A stretch of DNA of 64,000 bases from Vibrio algarum. GTDB lineage: Bacteria; Pseudomonadota; Gammaproteobacteria; Enterobacterales; Vibrionaceae. The translations under genes were made by a program, and so were the position numbers. The notes beneath the pieces are model-generated. The model searched no databases and was not told the origin of the DNA. It saw nothing but the letters and a program-made list of their open reading frames with translations. Shown piece after piece: positions 25,625 through 35,832 of this stretch. How positions within the stretch are numbered: position 1 is the stretch's first letter; every line of letters starts with the position of its first letter. Location of the stretch: contig NZ_JAQLOI010000001.1 in NCBI RefSeq assembly GCF_028204155.1, positions 2,232,001-2,296,000 on the forward strand, written 5' to 3'.

Positions 25625-27076
25625 ATGTTAGAGATCATGATTAACGATGAAATCGTTCAAGTAGAAGCTGCTGCCGTTGACAGTATGCTACTCACGTACT
25701 TAAGAGAGCAGCAAGGATTGACTGGCTCTAAAGAAGGTTGTGCCAGTGGTGACTGCGGTGCTTGTACTGTTGTGATGGCGGATTTAGATGAAGACAGTAA
25801 CCTACGTTATCGACAAGTCAACGCATGCATTACCCCCATTCATGCTTTACACGGTAAAAAAATCGTTACGGTTGAACATTTAAGACAAAATGGCGAATTA
25901 CATCCCGTACAAAAGGCGGTTGTTGATAACCACGGTACTCAATGTGGCTTTTGTACTCCGGGTATTGTTATGTCTCTATATGCCCTCTCTAAACAAAAAA
26001 ATCGCCCAGAAAACCCTGCTGATTATCTATCGGGAAACCTATGCCGATGCACCGGTTATGGGCCCCTTATCGACGCGGCAAACACCATCGCAGATGCCAA
26101 TATTGAAGACCCTTTAAGCAAAGATGAAGACAAGTTGGTCAATTGGATGGGTTCAAGAGCACCACAAAATACGGTCAACTATTGGAAGCCTACAAATAGA
26201 CAAGAACTTGGTGAACTTCGAACCAATCATCCCGATGCAAAACTGATTGCTGGTGGTACAGATTTAGCGCTTGAAGTAACCCAACAACTGCAACGCATTG
26301 ATAAAATGATTGACCTGTCGGACGTGAAAGATCTTCAAGGTATTACGAAAACAAAATCCGGTTGGAGAATTGGTTCTGCCGTTCTGCTTTCTAAATTACA
26401 CACTTTTATGCGCGCACATTATCCAAGTACAGATGAATTAATTGAGCGATTAGGTAGCCTAACGATTCGAAACAGAGGCACGCTTGGTGGCAGTTTAGGC
26501 CACGCCTCACCGATTGGGGATATCGCCCCGCTTCTTATCAGTTTGAATGGTCGTATTGAAATAGATAATGGTAAAGAGAAGCGGTTATACGCGCCTGAAG
26601 ATTACATTACCGGTTATCGCGAAACCCTAATCAAGGCAGACGAATGGATAAGTGCCATTCATATCCCTATTCTTGCTCCCAATCAAAAACACGCAATCTA
26701 CAAAATCAGTAAAAGGTTTGAAGATGATATCGCTACCGTTGTATTGGCGATAAACCTCACATTTGGCAATGATAACCGTATCAAGGCATGTATTCTGTCC
26801 GCCGGTGGTATCGCTGCAAAATCGGTTCGACTGTCTCAACTAGAAAGCTTATTTATAGGCCGCCATTTCACCCCAGAGCTCGTTCGCAAAGTCCAGAAAC
26901 AGGTACCAAATTTCATCTCCCCTATTGGCGATGTTCGAGGAAGTGCTGAGTATCGCGTGCAGCTAGTAAAAAACCTTATTCAACGCTTTTATCTTGAATG
27001 TAATCAGATCCCGACAAGGTTAAATACGGCAACTAGTGCAACAAAAAAAACGACATCAGATGAGGTTAATCAATAA
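25625..27076 (+). CDS. xdhA: Xanthine dehydrogenase small subunit (FeS and FAD)
   Basis: Protein of 483 residues that passes electrons from the molybdenum subunit to FAD. The N-terminal plant-type [2Fe-2S] domain has GCASGDCGACTVVM. The second helical [2Fe-2S] domain has CGFCTPGIVMSLYAL and LCRCTGYGPLIDA. The FAD domain (about 180-370) has IAGGTDLALEV and TLGGSLGHASPIGDIAP. ATG 25625 is used because AGAGGA lies just upstream; the open frame extends into the terminator and BMP gene and is not coding. It overlaps xdhB by one base as TAATG. Oxidises hypoxanthine and xanthine to urate together with XdhB. Confidence 0.93.
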   Translation: MLEIMINDEIVQVEAAAVDSMLLTYLREQQGLTGSKEGCASGDCGACTVVMADLDEDSNLRYRQVNACITPIHALHGKKIVTVEHLRQNGELHPVQKAVVDNHGTQCGFCTPGIVMSLYALSKQKNRPENPADYLSGNLCRCTGYGPLIDAANTIADANIEDPLSKDEDKLVNWMGSRAPQNTVNYWKPTNRQELGELRTNHPDAKLIAGGTDLALEVTQQLQRIDKMIDLSDVKDLQGITKTKSGWRIGSAVLLSKLHTFMRAHYPSTDELIERLGSLTIRNRGTLGGSLGHASPIGDIAPLLISLNGRIEIDNGKEKRLYAPEDYITGYRETLIKADEWISAIHIPILAPNQKHAIYKISKRFEDDIATVVLAINLTFGNDNRIKACILSAGGIAAKSVRLSQLESLFIGRHFTPELVRKVQKQVPNFISPIGDVRGSAEYRVQLVKNLIQRFYLECNQIPTRLNTATSATKKTTSDEVNQ

Positions 27077-29444
27077 TGCGCAAATTAACCCAAATCAATC
27101 ACGTCACTGGTGAGAGCCAATTGCTGTCGTCCGATGTAGTCGGACGTTCATACAAACATGAGAGTGCGATTAAACAAGTAACAGGTGATGCCGCATTTTT
27201 AGATGACTACCCAACACCAAAAGGGTGTTTGCATGCTGCTGTTATTACCGCATCTATTGCCAAAGGCAACATCACCACACTTGATCTCGAACAGGTTAAA
27301 GAGATGCCCGGTATCGTTGCTGTGTATAGCTATCAAGATATTCCCGGTGAAAAAGACATCGGTGCCATCGTTAAAGGCGATCCGCTACTGAGCGACAACG
27401 AGATAAAATTCTACCAGCAACCTATCGCACTTGTGCTGGCAAGAAGCCATGACCAAGCTGTAAAGGCAGCAAAAAAGGCCGTTATTGAATACAGCGTAGA
27501 ACCTAACCCTATCCTTAACTGCATTGGCGATGGGACTCAAGCAGAAGTACTCCCCCAAATACAATGGGAACACCGGTTTCAACAGAACAATTTGAAAAAA
27601 GTGACATCATCATCTCCGGACAACAACACGTTGGTGGTCAAGAACATTTTTATTTAGAAGGGCAAATTAGCCTTGCTGAACTCACTGAAGACGGTGGTAT
27701 TTTCTTACGCACTTCTAGCCAGCATCCAACCGAGGTACAAACACTCGTTGCTGAAGTACTTGGCATACCATTCAACAAAGTTACCGTTGATATGCGCCGA
27801 ATGGGAGGCGGTTTTGGGGGCAAAGAAACACAAGCGGCGCAATGGGCATGTCTAGCCAGCATGGGGGCATTTCTTACAGGAAAAGCGGTTAAAATTCGAC
27901 TGCCCCGCTCCACTGATATGTCGGTAACGGGTAAGCGTCATCCATTCTTTAATCAATACAAAATAGGCGCGAGTAAGCAAGGTTTGATAGAAACTGTCGA
28001 GATAGAAGTCAATGGCTTATGTGGTCATTCTGCGGATCTCTCTGGTGCTATCGTTGATCGTGCCATGTTCCATAGTGATAACGCCTACTTTCTTGGTGAT
28101 GCCTTTGTTACAGGTAATAGGCTTAAAACCGACACTGTTTCTCATACTGCTTTTCGCGGCTTTGGCGGGCCTCAAGGGATGATGGTAATTGAGAAAGCGA
28201 TGCAAGATCTTAGTATTGTTGTCGGAGAGGATGCCCTCGACCTTCGCTTGAAAAACCTTTATAGAGAAGGCAAAGCTACAACTCATTACGGTATGCCCGT
28301 CGAGCAGTATGAAGAGCTCAAAGAGGTCATCACGCAATTAGAAACTCGCAGCGATTACCGCAAACGTCGCGAAGAGATAAAAAAATGGAACGACACTAGT
28401 CCGGTACTCAAAAAAGGGTTAGCGCTTACCCCCGTTAAATTTGGTATTTCATTTACTGCTTTGCACCTAAACCAAGCCGGCGCACTTATTCATATCTATA
28501 CTGATGGCAGCGTACAAGTTTCCCATGGTGGTACGGAGATGGGACAAGGTTTACACACCAAGATTCAACAAATTGTTGCGCAAACATTAGGTATACCGTT
28601 CGAGTTAGTACTTGTGACGTCGACTCGAACCGACAAAGTACCGAATACCTCACCAACGGCCGCTTCATCTGGTGCCGATCTAAACGGTATGGCGGCACAT
28701 AATGCAGCCAAAGAACTTAAATCCCGACTTCTTGAATTCGCGCATGAAACTTATCAAGCTACCGATGCCGAAGCAGTTATCGTTGATGGTGTGCTGACCA
28801 TTGGAGAAAAGCAGGTCGATTGGCATTCATTGGTTCAGCAAGCCTATCTAAATCGCGTCTCACTTTCCGCCAGCGGATTCTATAAAACGCCTAAAATTTG
28901 GTATGACCAAGAAAAATCTGTCGGTAGGCCATTTTTCTACTTCTCGTTAGGGGCATCTTGCTCTGAAGTCACTATCGATACTCTCACTGGTGAATTACGT
29001 GTCGATCGAGTGGATATTTTACATGACGTTGGCAATAGCCTTAACCCCGCTATCGATCTGGGTCAGATAGAGGGTGCGTTTATTCAAGGTATGGGATGGC
29101 TAACCACAGAGGAGTTAGTCTGGAATAAAGAGGGTGTGCTGCTAAGTAACAGCCCAATGAACTATAAGATACCGACGATTGGCGACTATCCAAAACAGAT
29201 GAATGTTGCGTTATTTGATAAAGCAAATCCTGAACACAGTATTTACCGTTCTAAAGCAGTAGGTGAGCCACCATTTATGCACGCAATTAGCGTTTGGTGC
29301 GCTATCTACGACGCTGTTGCTTCGATCAGCAATCATACTCAAGCCGTTGATTTAAACGCACCAGCGACCGGCGAAGAGATTCTTAAAGCGTGTGAAAAAC
29401 AGTACGAACAATTTGGTAGGGAGACGACCTATGCAAGTCAATGA
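27076..29444 (+). CDS. xdhB: Xanthine dehydrogenase molybdenum subunit (frameshift)
   Basis: Molybdopterin subunit of about 789 residues, broken in this sequence. The first frame runs to about VLPQIQWEH, and the second starts GTPVSTEQFEKSD. One extra C in the C5 run at 27552-27556 joins them. Conserved elements include GQQHVGGQEHFYLEGQ, MGGGFGGKETQAAQWA, FRGFGGPQGM, SHGGTEMGQGLHTK, SSGADLNGMA and the active-site Glu in KAVGEPPFMHA. The overall order and length are those of XdhB. It catalyses hydroxylation of hypoxanthine and xanthine. The gene overlaps xdhC by 14 bases. Confidence 0.88.
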
Positions 29445-30363
29445 GTCTAATACTTTCAATCAATTAACAGAGAATTCAACGCTAACATGGTTAGAGGCAT
29501 GCCAATGGTTAGAAAATAATGGAGAGGCGTACTGCATTGCTACCATCATAGCAGAAGCAGGTTCTGTTCCACGGTCAAGTGGTAGCAAAATGGTGGTTTC
29601 TGCCAATGGTCAGTTCGACACTTTAGGCGGTGGAAACCTTGAACTTCAGGTGATAGGAAAGGCGCGAGCACGATTAGCAGAAACACAATTATCCCCACAT
29701 AAAAGCGGAGTTTCTATTGAACGTTTTTCATTAGCTGCCGACCTTGAACAGTGTTGCGGGGGCGCGGTGCAAGTGATGCTAGAACCCATAAACTGCCAAC
29801 AACCAAAAGTAATAATTTACGGTGCAGGACACGTTAGCCAAGCACTGTGTACCATTTTAAAACAGCTTCCCTGTCATGTATCTGTTATCGATAATCGTCA
29901 GCAATGGGTAGAACAAGTTTGTGCTATGGGTATTCATGCGTATCAGCATGACTCACCTGTCGAAACCATTAACGATATTAATCCAAACAGCATGTTACTC
30001 ATCATGACCCATGACCATGCCCTCGACTTTGAACTTACCAAGACAGCTCTAGAGAGAGCGAGCTTTCCTTATATCGGTTTAATCGGTTCTAAAGGGAAAA
30101 AACAGCGCTTTGAGTTTCGTTTAAAAGAGCAACTGTCTAGTACGTCCCTACTTGAAAATCTCACTTGCCCTATCGGACACACTGACATCAAGGGAAAGCT
30201 TCCTATGCAGGTCGCTGTTTCCGTTGCTGCACAGTTGATGGCCTTGTTTGATCAAGTAAAAGCAAGGCCAACAGAGATAAAAGAAGAAACTTTACGTAAA
30301 GAAGCCCAATGGCAACAAGCAAACACGGCTAGAAAATCATTAAAGGAGGCTCAACATGACTAA
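29431..30363 (+). CDS. xdhC: XdhC molybdenum-cofactor insertion/sulfuration protein
   Basis: Protein of about 310 residues of the XdhC/CoxI family, which binds and sulfurates the molybdenum cofactor and delivers it to XdhB. The N-terminal XdhC_CoxI domain includes AEAGSVPRSSGSKMVV and LGGGNLELQVIG, with a Cys pair in LEQCCGGAVQV. The C-terminal Rossmann domain starts VIIYGAGHVSQALC and includes LIGSKGKKQRF. Start ATG 29431 (GGGAG nine bases before) overlaps the xdhB stop. The longer frame from 29392 lies inside xdhB. Confidence 0.9.
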   Translation: MQVNESNTFNQLTENSTLTWLEACQWLENNGEAYCIATIIAEAGSVPRSSGSKMVVSANGQFDTLGGGNLELQVIGKARARLAETQLSPHKSGVSIERFSLAADLEQCCGGAVQVMLEPINCQQPKVIIYGAGHVSQALCTILKQLPCHVSVIDNRQQWVEQVCAMGIHAYQHDSPVETINDINPNSMLLIMTHDHALDFELTKTALERASFPYIGLIGSKGKKQRFEFRLKEQLSSTSLLENLTCPIGHTDIKGKLPMQVAVSVAAQLMALFDQVKARPTEIKEETLRKEAQWQQANTARKSLKEAQHD

Positions 30364-30868
30364 CCCTGTCAAAGAAAAAGAGCTTTCTATCGACAGAGAG
30401 TTACTGCAAAAAATTTGTTCAAGCCAGCGTTGGCAAACACTGCTGTTGCGGTCTATAACTTCTGAATCCGGAAAGAGCTTAAGTAAACACAATGTGATTG
30501 AAATGGCTGATAAGGCATTCTGCCAACTGGAAGAGAAAGATTGGTTAGAAGCCTTTGCGGGTCACCCAATGATAGGCGATATATCGAGCCTTAGAAAAAA
30601 ATACGCCCAAGGAAAAAACCTAAGTGAACGCGAACAAAGTCAGGTTTCCAGTGCGCCAGAGGCGATATTAGAAAAACTATTGGAGCTCAATCAAGCTTAT
30701 TTGGATAAATTCGGCTTCATTTTTATCGTCTGTGCCACGAATAAATCTGCAGATGACATGCTAGGGATTTTACAAAGTCGAATCGTCAATAACCGTTCAG
30801 ACGAATTACTTAACGCAACGATTGAACAGAAAAAAATCAGCCAGATTCGTATGGAGGTCCTACTATGA
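30356..30868 (+). CDS. uraD: OHCU decarboxylase
   Basis: Helical protein of 170 residues that decarboxylates 2-oxo-4-hydroxy-4-carboxy-5-ureidoimidazoline to S-allantoin, the third step after urate oxidation. Family signatures are AGHPMIGDISSLRKKYA with the catalytic-region His, SSAPEAILEKLLELNQAY, FGFIFIVCATNKSADDML and the C-terminal R-N-x-S-D-E-L block (RIVNNRSDELLNATIEQ). It overlaps xdhC by 8 bases and the HIU hydrolase gene by 4 bases, with AAAGGAGG just before the start. Cytosolic. Confidence 0.92.
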   Translation: MTNPVKEKELSIDRELLQKICSSQRWQTLLLRSITSESGKSLSKHNVIEMADKAFCQLEEKDWLEAFAGHPMIGDISSLRKKYAQGKNLSEREQSQVSSAPEAILEKLLELNQAYLDKFGFIFIVCATNKSADDMLGILQSRIVNNRSDELLNATIEQKKISQIRMEVLL

Positions 30869-31188
30869 GCAGTTTAAGTTGTCATGTACTCAACACCACA
30901 CATGGTGTACCAGCTTCTGGTATCGAAGTAGAGCTCTGTGCTTTTTCGCAACATGATTGTTTGCAAAAAGGAATAACCGATCAAGATGGTCGCTTTCGAT
31001 TTGACGCAATAACCTTAGAAAAAGGCCGATACACACTTAAATTCCACACAGAATCGTATTGCCAAAGCCAATTTGGTGGGTGTTTTTTCCCATTAGTGGA
31101 AGTGCATTTTATTGTTGAAGACGAACGTCACTATCACGTCCCTTTATTGCTATCACCCTACTCCTACTCGACCTATAGGGGGAGTTAG
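30865..31188 (+). CDS. uraH: 5-Hydroxyisourate hydrolase (transthyretin-like)
   Basis: Protein of 107 residues, the usual size, forming a transthyretin-like tetramer that hydrolyses 5-hydroxyisourate to OHCU. It begins SLSCHVLNTTHGVPASG with the active-site His and ends with the diagnostic tetrapeptide YRGS (SPYSYSTYRGS). DQDGRFRFD and GGCFFPLVEVHF are also family-like. The start overlaps the uraD stop by 4 bases (ATGA), and guaD begins two bases after its stop. No signal peptide, so cytosolic. Confidence 0.93.
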   Translation: MSSLSCHVLNTTHGVPASGIEVELCAFSQHDCLQKGITDQDGRFRFDAITLEKGRYTLKFHTESYCQSQFGGCFFPLVEVHFIVEDERHYHVPLLLSPYSYSTYRGS

Positions 31189-31189
31189 T

Positions 31190-32555
31190 ATGCTAAGACA
31201 AGTTCATCGAGGAAGTATTTTACACTTCCCTAAAACCACAATAGATCCGGCCAATAATTATCAGTATTTCAATGATGGCGTATTGGTGACGGAAGAAGGC
31301 AAAATCACGCACATTGGTGAAGCTGAAGACTTTTTCAAGCTGGCAGAGAACCAACAACTGCTCAATTACGGCGGCGTAGAACTGCACAAAGGGTTGATCA
31401 TCCCCGGTATGATTGACGGCCATGTTCATCTACCGCAGATTGAGATGATTGCAAGTTACGGTAAGCAACTTTTAGATTGGTTGAATGAGTACACTTTCCC
31501 TACAGAAAAAAATTTGCTGAAGTTGAGTACTGTTATCGACAATCCCAGTTTTTTTAGAGCAACTTCTTTCGAACGGAACGACAACCGCAAGCGTCTTTGC
31601 ATCGGTTCACTCACACTCGGTAGACGCATTCTTTGTCGCCGCAGAAGAACTCGGTGCAAGAATGATATGCGGGAAAGTCATGATGGATAGAAATTGCCCT
31701 GATTACCTGCAAGATACCCCAGAATCCGCTTATCACGATAGCAAATCTCTGATAGAAAGATGGCATGGAAACGGTAGAGCCATGTACGCTATTACACCTC
31801 GATTCGCACCGACTAGTTCACCGGAACAACTCAAAAAGGCGGGGCAACTTGCCAACGAGCATCCAGATACCTTTATTCAAACTCATATGAGTGAAAACTT
31901 ATCTGAAATAGCCTGGATAAAATCACTCTATCCAGACCATCGTGACTATTTAGATGTATACCAAAGCTTTGATTTAGCTCGAGACCGTTCGCTATTTGGT
32001 CACTGCGTTCACTTGCAAGACCGAGAATACCAAGCGCTAGCTGAATCAGGTTCTACCATTACCTTTTGTCCGTCTTCTAACCTGTTTTTGGGCAGTGGCT
32101 TGTTCGATTACCAAAGAGCTAAGGACCATAATATCCCTATTTCTATCGCCAGCGATATTGGCGCGGGCACCAGCTTAAGCTTATTTACTAACCAATCTGA
32201 TGCTTACAAAATTTGTCAGTTGCAAGGCATCAGCTTAGACCCATTCGAATCTTTATATCGCTGCACGCAAGGCGCTGCAGATGCAATGGGACTTTCTCAC
32301 CTGATCGGTAACCTTAATCCGGGGACTGAAGCCGATTTCATTGAACTCGATATCAAAGCATCACCTATTCTTCACCAACGCTTAGTCCGTTGTAACGATT
32401 TAGCTGAACAACTGTTCGCTATCTCGATCTTAAGCGATGAAAGAGTCATCGCTGCTACTTATCTGAATGGAAAACTCGTCTACAAAAAAGGAAGTAAAAT
32501 ATGTGGCCACAACTCTACGAATGGATTGCGTTATTTATCAAATGGTTCCATGTAA
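31190..32555 (+). CDS. guaD: Guanine deaminase (two, perhaps three, homopolymer frameshifts)
   Basis: Zn amidohydrolase that converts guanine to xanthine. The N-terminal frame has GLIIPGMIDGHVHLPQ (metal-binding HxH) up to EYTFPTEK. It then shifts at the A7 run 31506-31512 and again at the T7 run 31549-31555. Adding one base to each restores KKFAEVEYCYRQSQFFLEQL and NGTTTASVFASVHSHSVD, which flow into ARMICGKVMMDRNCP. Later motifs are FIQTHMSENLSEI, FGHCVHL and ASDIGAGTSLSLF with the metal Asp. The 3' end overlaps puuD by 55 bases. One more A in the A6 run at 32484-32489 would give a TAA just before puuD. Start set by GGGGAG before ATG 31190. Confidence 0.85.
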
Positions 32556-33709
32556 TATGTGGAATCGCGTGGATAGGAGCGAGTTTCTATTTTACGTGGC
32601 TGGATAATAGCCTAGAAACGCCACCAAAATGGAAAAAAGACAAGGGTATTAAAGGCGATCTATGGGCTGTCCATGGCGGTGGTTTCTACGAAGTAGCAAA
32701 ATACCAAGTAGGCCCTGAAAAAATGCCCGACAACTTGCATTGGTTTAAATGGGAAGCCTACACCACTTGGATTACTGGCTCGGTTCTGATGATCTGGATG
32801 TATTATCTCAACGCACAAGCCTACCTTATAGACCCAAGAGTAATGACGCTCTCCACGGCCGAAGCGATAAGTTTGGGTGTAGGGGCTATCTTAGCGGGTG
32901 TTGTCTGCTATGAAGTGTTGTTACGTTCACCGTTAGCCAAAAACAAGACCCTTTTTGTTGTGTCACTCACCGTGGTTGGAGGGTTATTTTTTTATGCCTT
33001 CACTGAAATTTTTAGTGGTCGTGGGGCATTTATTCATATGGGGGCTTTAATAGGCTCAATTATGGTTAATAACGTCTGGCATAAAATTATCCCCGGGCAA
33101 CGGAAAATGGTGGCTCAGGTTGCTGCTGGACAAGCCGTTGATCCTGCCCCTGGCCTAGAAGGAAAAAGACGCTCCATTCATAATAACTACCTTACTCTTC
33201 CCGTTATCTTTTTAATGATAAGCAACCACTATCCAATGATTTATCAGCATTCTTTTAGTTGGCTAGTAGCACTGCTTATCATGATAATTAGTGCATGGAT
33301 ACGACACTATTTCAACCTAAAACACACAGGCCAAAATAAACCAAGCGTTTTGCTTTCTGGCATTGCGGCTATGTGCCTGCTTGCTGTTATTGTGAGTGTC
33401 CCATCCACCAAATCAATCGATGTGAGTTCCGTTGAAATGAGTGACAACACTTCGCTTAATTCTTTACAAAGTGGTGCATTAGATATTATCGCGGCGCGGT
33501 GTTCTACTTGTCATAGCAGCGAACCAACTGATGATGTGTTTGTTATTGCACCTTCAGGCGTAATATTTGATAACTGGCAAGACATCGAGCGTTGGGCACC
33601 CCGAATTCTAGCCCGCTCAGTTGAAACCGCCGATATGCCATTCTTAAATAAAACAGGCATGACAGATGAAGAAAGAAGCCAACTTAAGCAATTGTTAACC
33701 GCTCAATAG
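32501..33709 (+). CDS. puuD: Membrane-bound cytochrome c urate oxidase PuuD
   Basis: Integral membrane protein of 402 residues. The N-terminal ~290 residues have about eight hydrophobic helices with conserved His/Trp-rich starts (WFHVICGIAWIGASFYFTWLD and HGGGFYEVAKYQVGP). The C-terminal domain is a c-type cytochrome with one haem motif CSTCH (in AARCSTCHSS) and a Met in the last part (GMTDEERSQL). This matches PuuD, shown in Agrobacterium to oxidise urate to 5-hydroxyisourate while passing electrons to cytochrome c instead of making H2O2. With uraH and uraD just upstream, all three urate-to-allantoin enzymes are present. Confidence 0.9.
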   Translation: MWPQLYEWIALFIKWFHVICGIAWIGASFYFTWLDNSLETPPKWKKDKGIKGDLWAVHGGGFYEVAKYQVGPEKMPDNLHWFKWEAYTTWITGSVLMIWMYYLNAQAYLIDPRVMTLSTAEAISLGVGAILAGVVCYEVLLRSPLAKNKTLFVVSLTVVGGLFFYAFTEIFSGRGAFIHMGALIGSIMVNNVWHKIIPGQRKMVAQVAAGQAVDPAPGLEGKRRSIHNNYLTLPVIFLMISNHYPMIYQHSFSWLVALLIMIISAWIRHYFNLKHTGQNKPSVLLSGIAAMCLLAVIVSVPSTKSIDVSSVEMSDNTSLNSLQSGALDIIAARCSTCHSSEPTDDVFVIAPSGVIFDNWQDIERWAPRILARSVETADMPFLNKTGMTDEERSQLKQLLTAQ

Positions 33710-33715
33710 TTCGTC

Positions 33716-34612
33716 CTATCGGTCATTACAGTCTTCGATTAAAAAGTCGATTAATTTATTTACCCTATTCGTAAGATGCTTACGAGTAGGGTAAATTATA
33801 TGGATATCCACCTCTCCTGTAACATACCTCTCCAGTAGCGGTGAAAGCTCACCGCTATCGAGGTAAGGTTGTACAATTATGGAAGGTAGACAGGTAATCC
33901 CTTCTCCAGCCAGAGCGGCTTGCATTAACACCATCACATCATTGGACTTAAAATGCCCAAAAATTGGGACTTCTATCGGCTCTTGACCAGATTTTTGTGT
34001 GGTCGTTTTAAATAACCAATGCTTGCCTAAACCAACATGAGTCAAACAAGTATGGGCGGTTAATTGATTTGGTGTAACTGGTCGCCCAAACTCGTTTAAA
34101 TAGTCTTCTGACGCACAGACGACGGAGTGACAACGAGTGAGTTGTCGAGCCACCATGTTTTGATCAAATCTATTCCCTATTTGTATAAAAATATCAAAAG
34201 GTTCTTTGGTTAGATCAACATCACGCTCTGTCAAAACTAACTCAACCGACACTTTTGGAAAGTGAGTTAAAAATCGACGAATGGCAGCTGCAACATAAGC
34301 CTGACCAAATGAAACACTGCACGCCACACGGATAAGACCTGTCGCTTCTGCATCCTCATTGCTTGTTTTATACATAGCTTCATCATTTAACGAGAGAATT
34401 TGTCGGCAATAAGGTAACACCTCTTCACCTGCGTTAGTTATGTGTAAACTTCTCGAATTTCGATTTAACAATTTGATTGAAAATGATTTTTCGAGCGAAG
34501 CAATGTATCGCGTTGCCATCGAACGAGACATGTCGAGTTTACTAGCAGCAGCGGTCAAACTGCCTAGGTCAACAACTTCAACAAATACTCGCATCGCTAT
34601 GAGTCGATCCAT
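33716..34612 (-). CDS. LysR-family transcriptional regulator
   Basis: Regulator of 298 residues. The N-terminal winged HTH is MDRLIAMRVFVEVVDLGSLT with SAMATRYIASLEK-like recognition region (AASKLDMSRSMATRYIASLE). The C-terminal substrate-binding domain covers about 90-295. It ends six bases from puuD on the opposite strand and diverges from the metallo-beta-lactamase-fold gene, which is its most likely target. Nothing in the sequence ties it to purines. Effector unknown. Confidence 0.88.
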   Translation of the reverse strand: MDRLIAMRVFVEVVDLGSLTAAASKLDMSRSMATRYIASLEKSFSIKLLNRNSRSLHITNAGEEVLPYCRQILSLNDEAMYKTSNEDAEATGLIRVACSVSFGQAYVAAAIRRFLTHFPKVSVELVLTERDVDLTKEPFDIFIQIGNRFDQNMVARQLTRCHSVVCASEDYLNEFGRPVTPNQLTAHTCLTHVGLGKHWLFKTTTQKSGQEPIEVPIFGHFKSNDVMVLMQAALAGEGITCLPSIIVQPYLDSGELSPLLERYVTGEVDIHIIYPTRKHLTNRVNKLIDFLIEDCNDR

Positions 34613-34721
34613 ACCACCTCATGTGACCGATTTATGCAACCTTTAGTGGCTTAATATACGGTTTATTAGTTCAAATATTGCAACGATAATACATCAAATC
34701 TTATCTCTTTTGGAGTTCCAA

Positions 34722-35696
34722 ATGCTCAAAACATTATTGAAGCCACTGCTAATCACTACTGCCCTCTTGAGTTCTGGCGCTTTCGCTCAATCTCAAAACC
34801 AACCTTTAACCGCTGAGGCTTTGGTGGGGTGTCCGTCTGAAACCATCAACGCTGCATTCTCTGAATTTGGCCGCACAGGAAAAATGCCACGTGAACTTAA
34901 TCGCTGGCTAAATGATCCAAGTGCACAATATATTGAACCCTATGAAGCATTTAAAGATGTTTATAACGTGGGTGTTTGCTGGGTATCTACGTGGTTAATA
35001 AATACCAATGATGGGGCCGTACTTATCGATACTGGTACTGGTGGATTTGCTGATCAAGTTGTCGAAAACATTGAGGCAGTTGGTGTTGATCCTGCAGATA
35101 TTAAATTAGTTCTTATGACTCATGGGCATTTTGATCACACGGGTGGAGCCAGTAAAATTAAATCCCTTTCCAATGCACGCTTTGTTATGAGCGAAAAAGG
35201 TTGGCAAGAAGCATTAAACGATGCGAAGAAAAAACCAAAAGCCTACTGGAATGGCGTATTTTTACCTGAAGCTGACATCATTGCCCAAGACGGGGATAAA
35301 TTTACTGTCGGTGATCGAGAGTTTGAACTATTACTTACACCCGGGCACACATGGGGCACGGCATCTTATCTATTTGATGTTAAAGACGGAGAAAGTACCT
35401 ACAAAGCCATTTCGATTGGCGGGTTAGGATTAAATGCTATTGATGGTCCTGAGCAAGTTGAAACCTATATCCAAAGCGTCGAAAAAATAGAAAAGCTTGT
35501 TGAAGATGAGAGTAACCCTATTACCGTCCACTTAACTGCTCACCCATTTAGTAATGGTATGACGGAAGCAAGTCAACGCCTAAAAACCCGACAAGATGGA
35601 GAACCGCACCCGTTTGTTGATCAACAAGGATTAATTAAGCAATTAGAGGCATTGAAAGCAGGTGCTCAAGATCGCTTAATTCTCGAATCTAAATAG
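34722..35696 (+). CDS. Secreted metallo-beta-lactamase-fold hydrolase
   Basis: Protein of about 324 residues with a signal peptide (MLKTLLKPLLITTALLSSGA, cleavage near FA-QSQ). The MBL fold has the metal motif THGHFDHTGG, a downstream His in LTPGHTWGTASY and a further His in HLTAHPFSNGM. The HxHxDH pattern and arrangement resemble subclass B3-like proteins, but true carbapenemase activity cannot be claimed; many relatives are lactonases or general hydrolases. Start 34722 is set by TTTTGGAG upstream. Probably regulated by the divergent LysR gene. Periplasmic or secreted. Confidence 0.8.
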   Translation: MLKTLLKPLLITTALLSSGAFAQSQNQPLTAEALVGCPSETINAAFSEFGRTGKMPRELNRWLNDPSAQYIEPYEAFKDVYNVGVCWVSTWLINTNDGAVLIDTGTGGFADQVVENIEAVGVDPADIKLVLMTHGHFDHTGGASKIKSLSNARFVMSEKGWQEALNDAKKKPKAYWNGVFLPEADIIAQDGDKFTVGDREFELLLTPGHTWGTASYLFDVKDGESTYKAISIGGLGLNAIDGPEQVETYIQSVEKIEKLVEDESNPITVHLTAHPFSNGMTEASQRLKTRQDGEPHPFVDQQGLIKQLEALKAGAQDRLILESK

Positions 35697-35721
35697 GCTA
35701 GAAACGAATAAACATAAACTA

Positions 35722-35761
35722 TTGATACCCATGTCCCCCTTTTAATGTGCATGGGCATCAA
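35722..35761. terminator. Stem-loop after the MBL-fold gene
   Basis: TTGATACCCATG / CATGGGCATCAA, 11 of 12 pairs, 16-base loop. There is no T-run downstream, so it may be a weak terminator or mRNA 3' end stabiliser. Confidence 0.4.
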
Positions 35762-35832
35762 TATCCGCTCTATTGTCGAATAGACATCACTGTTACACTA
35801 TTGTTAATTTATACCCATCATAAAGAGACAAT

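Noticed and set aside
34722..35696. Carbapenemase resistance gene
   Set aside because: MBL fold and metal motif are visible, but these do not show beta-lactam hydrolysis and no resistance context is present.
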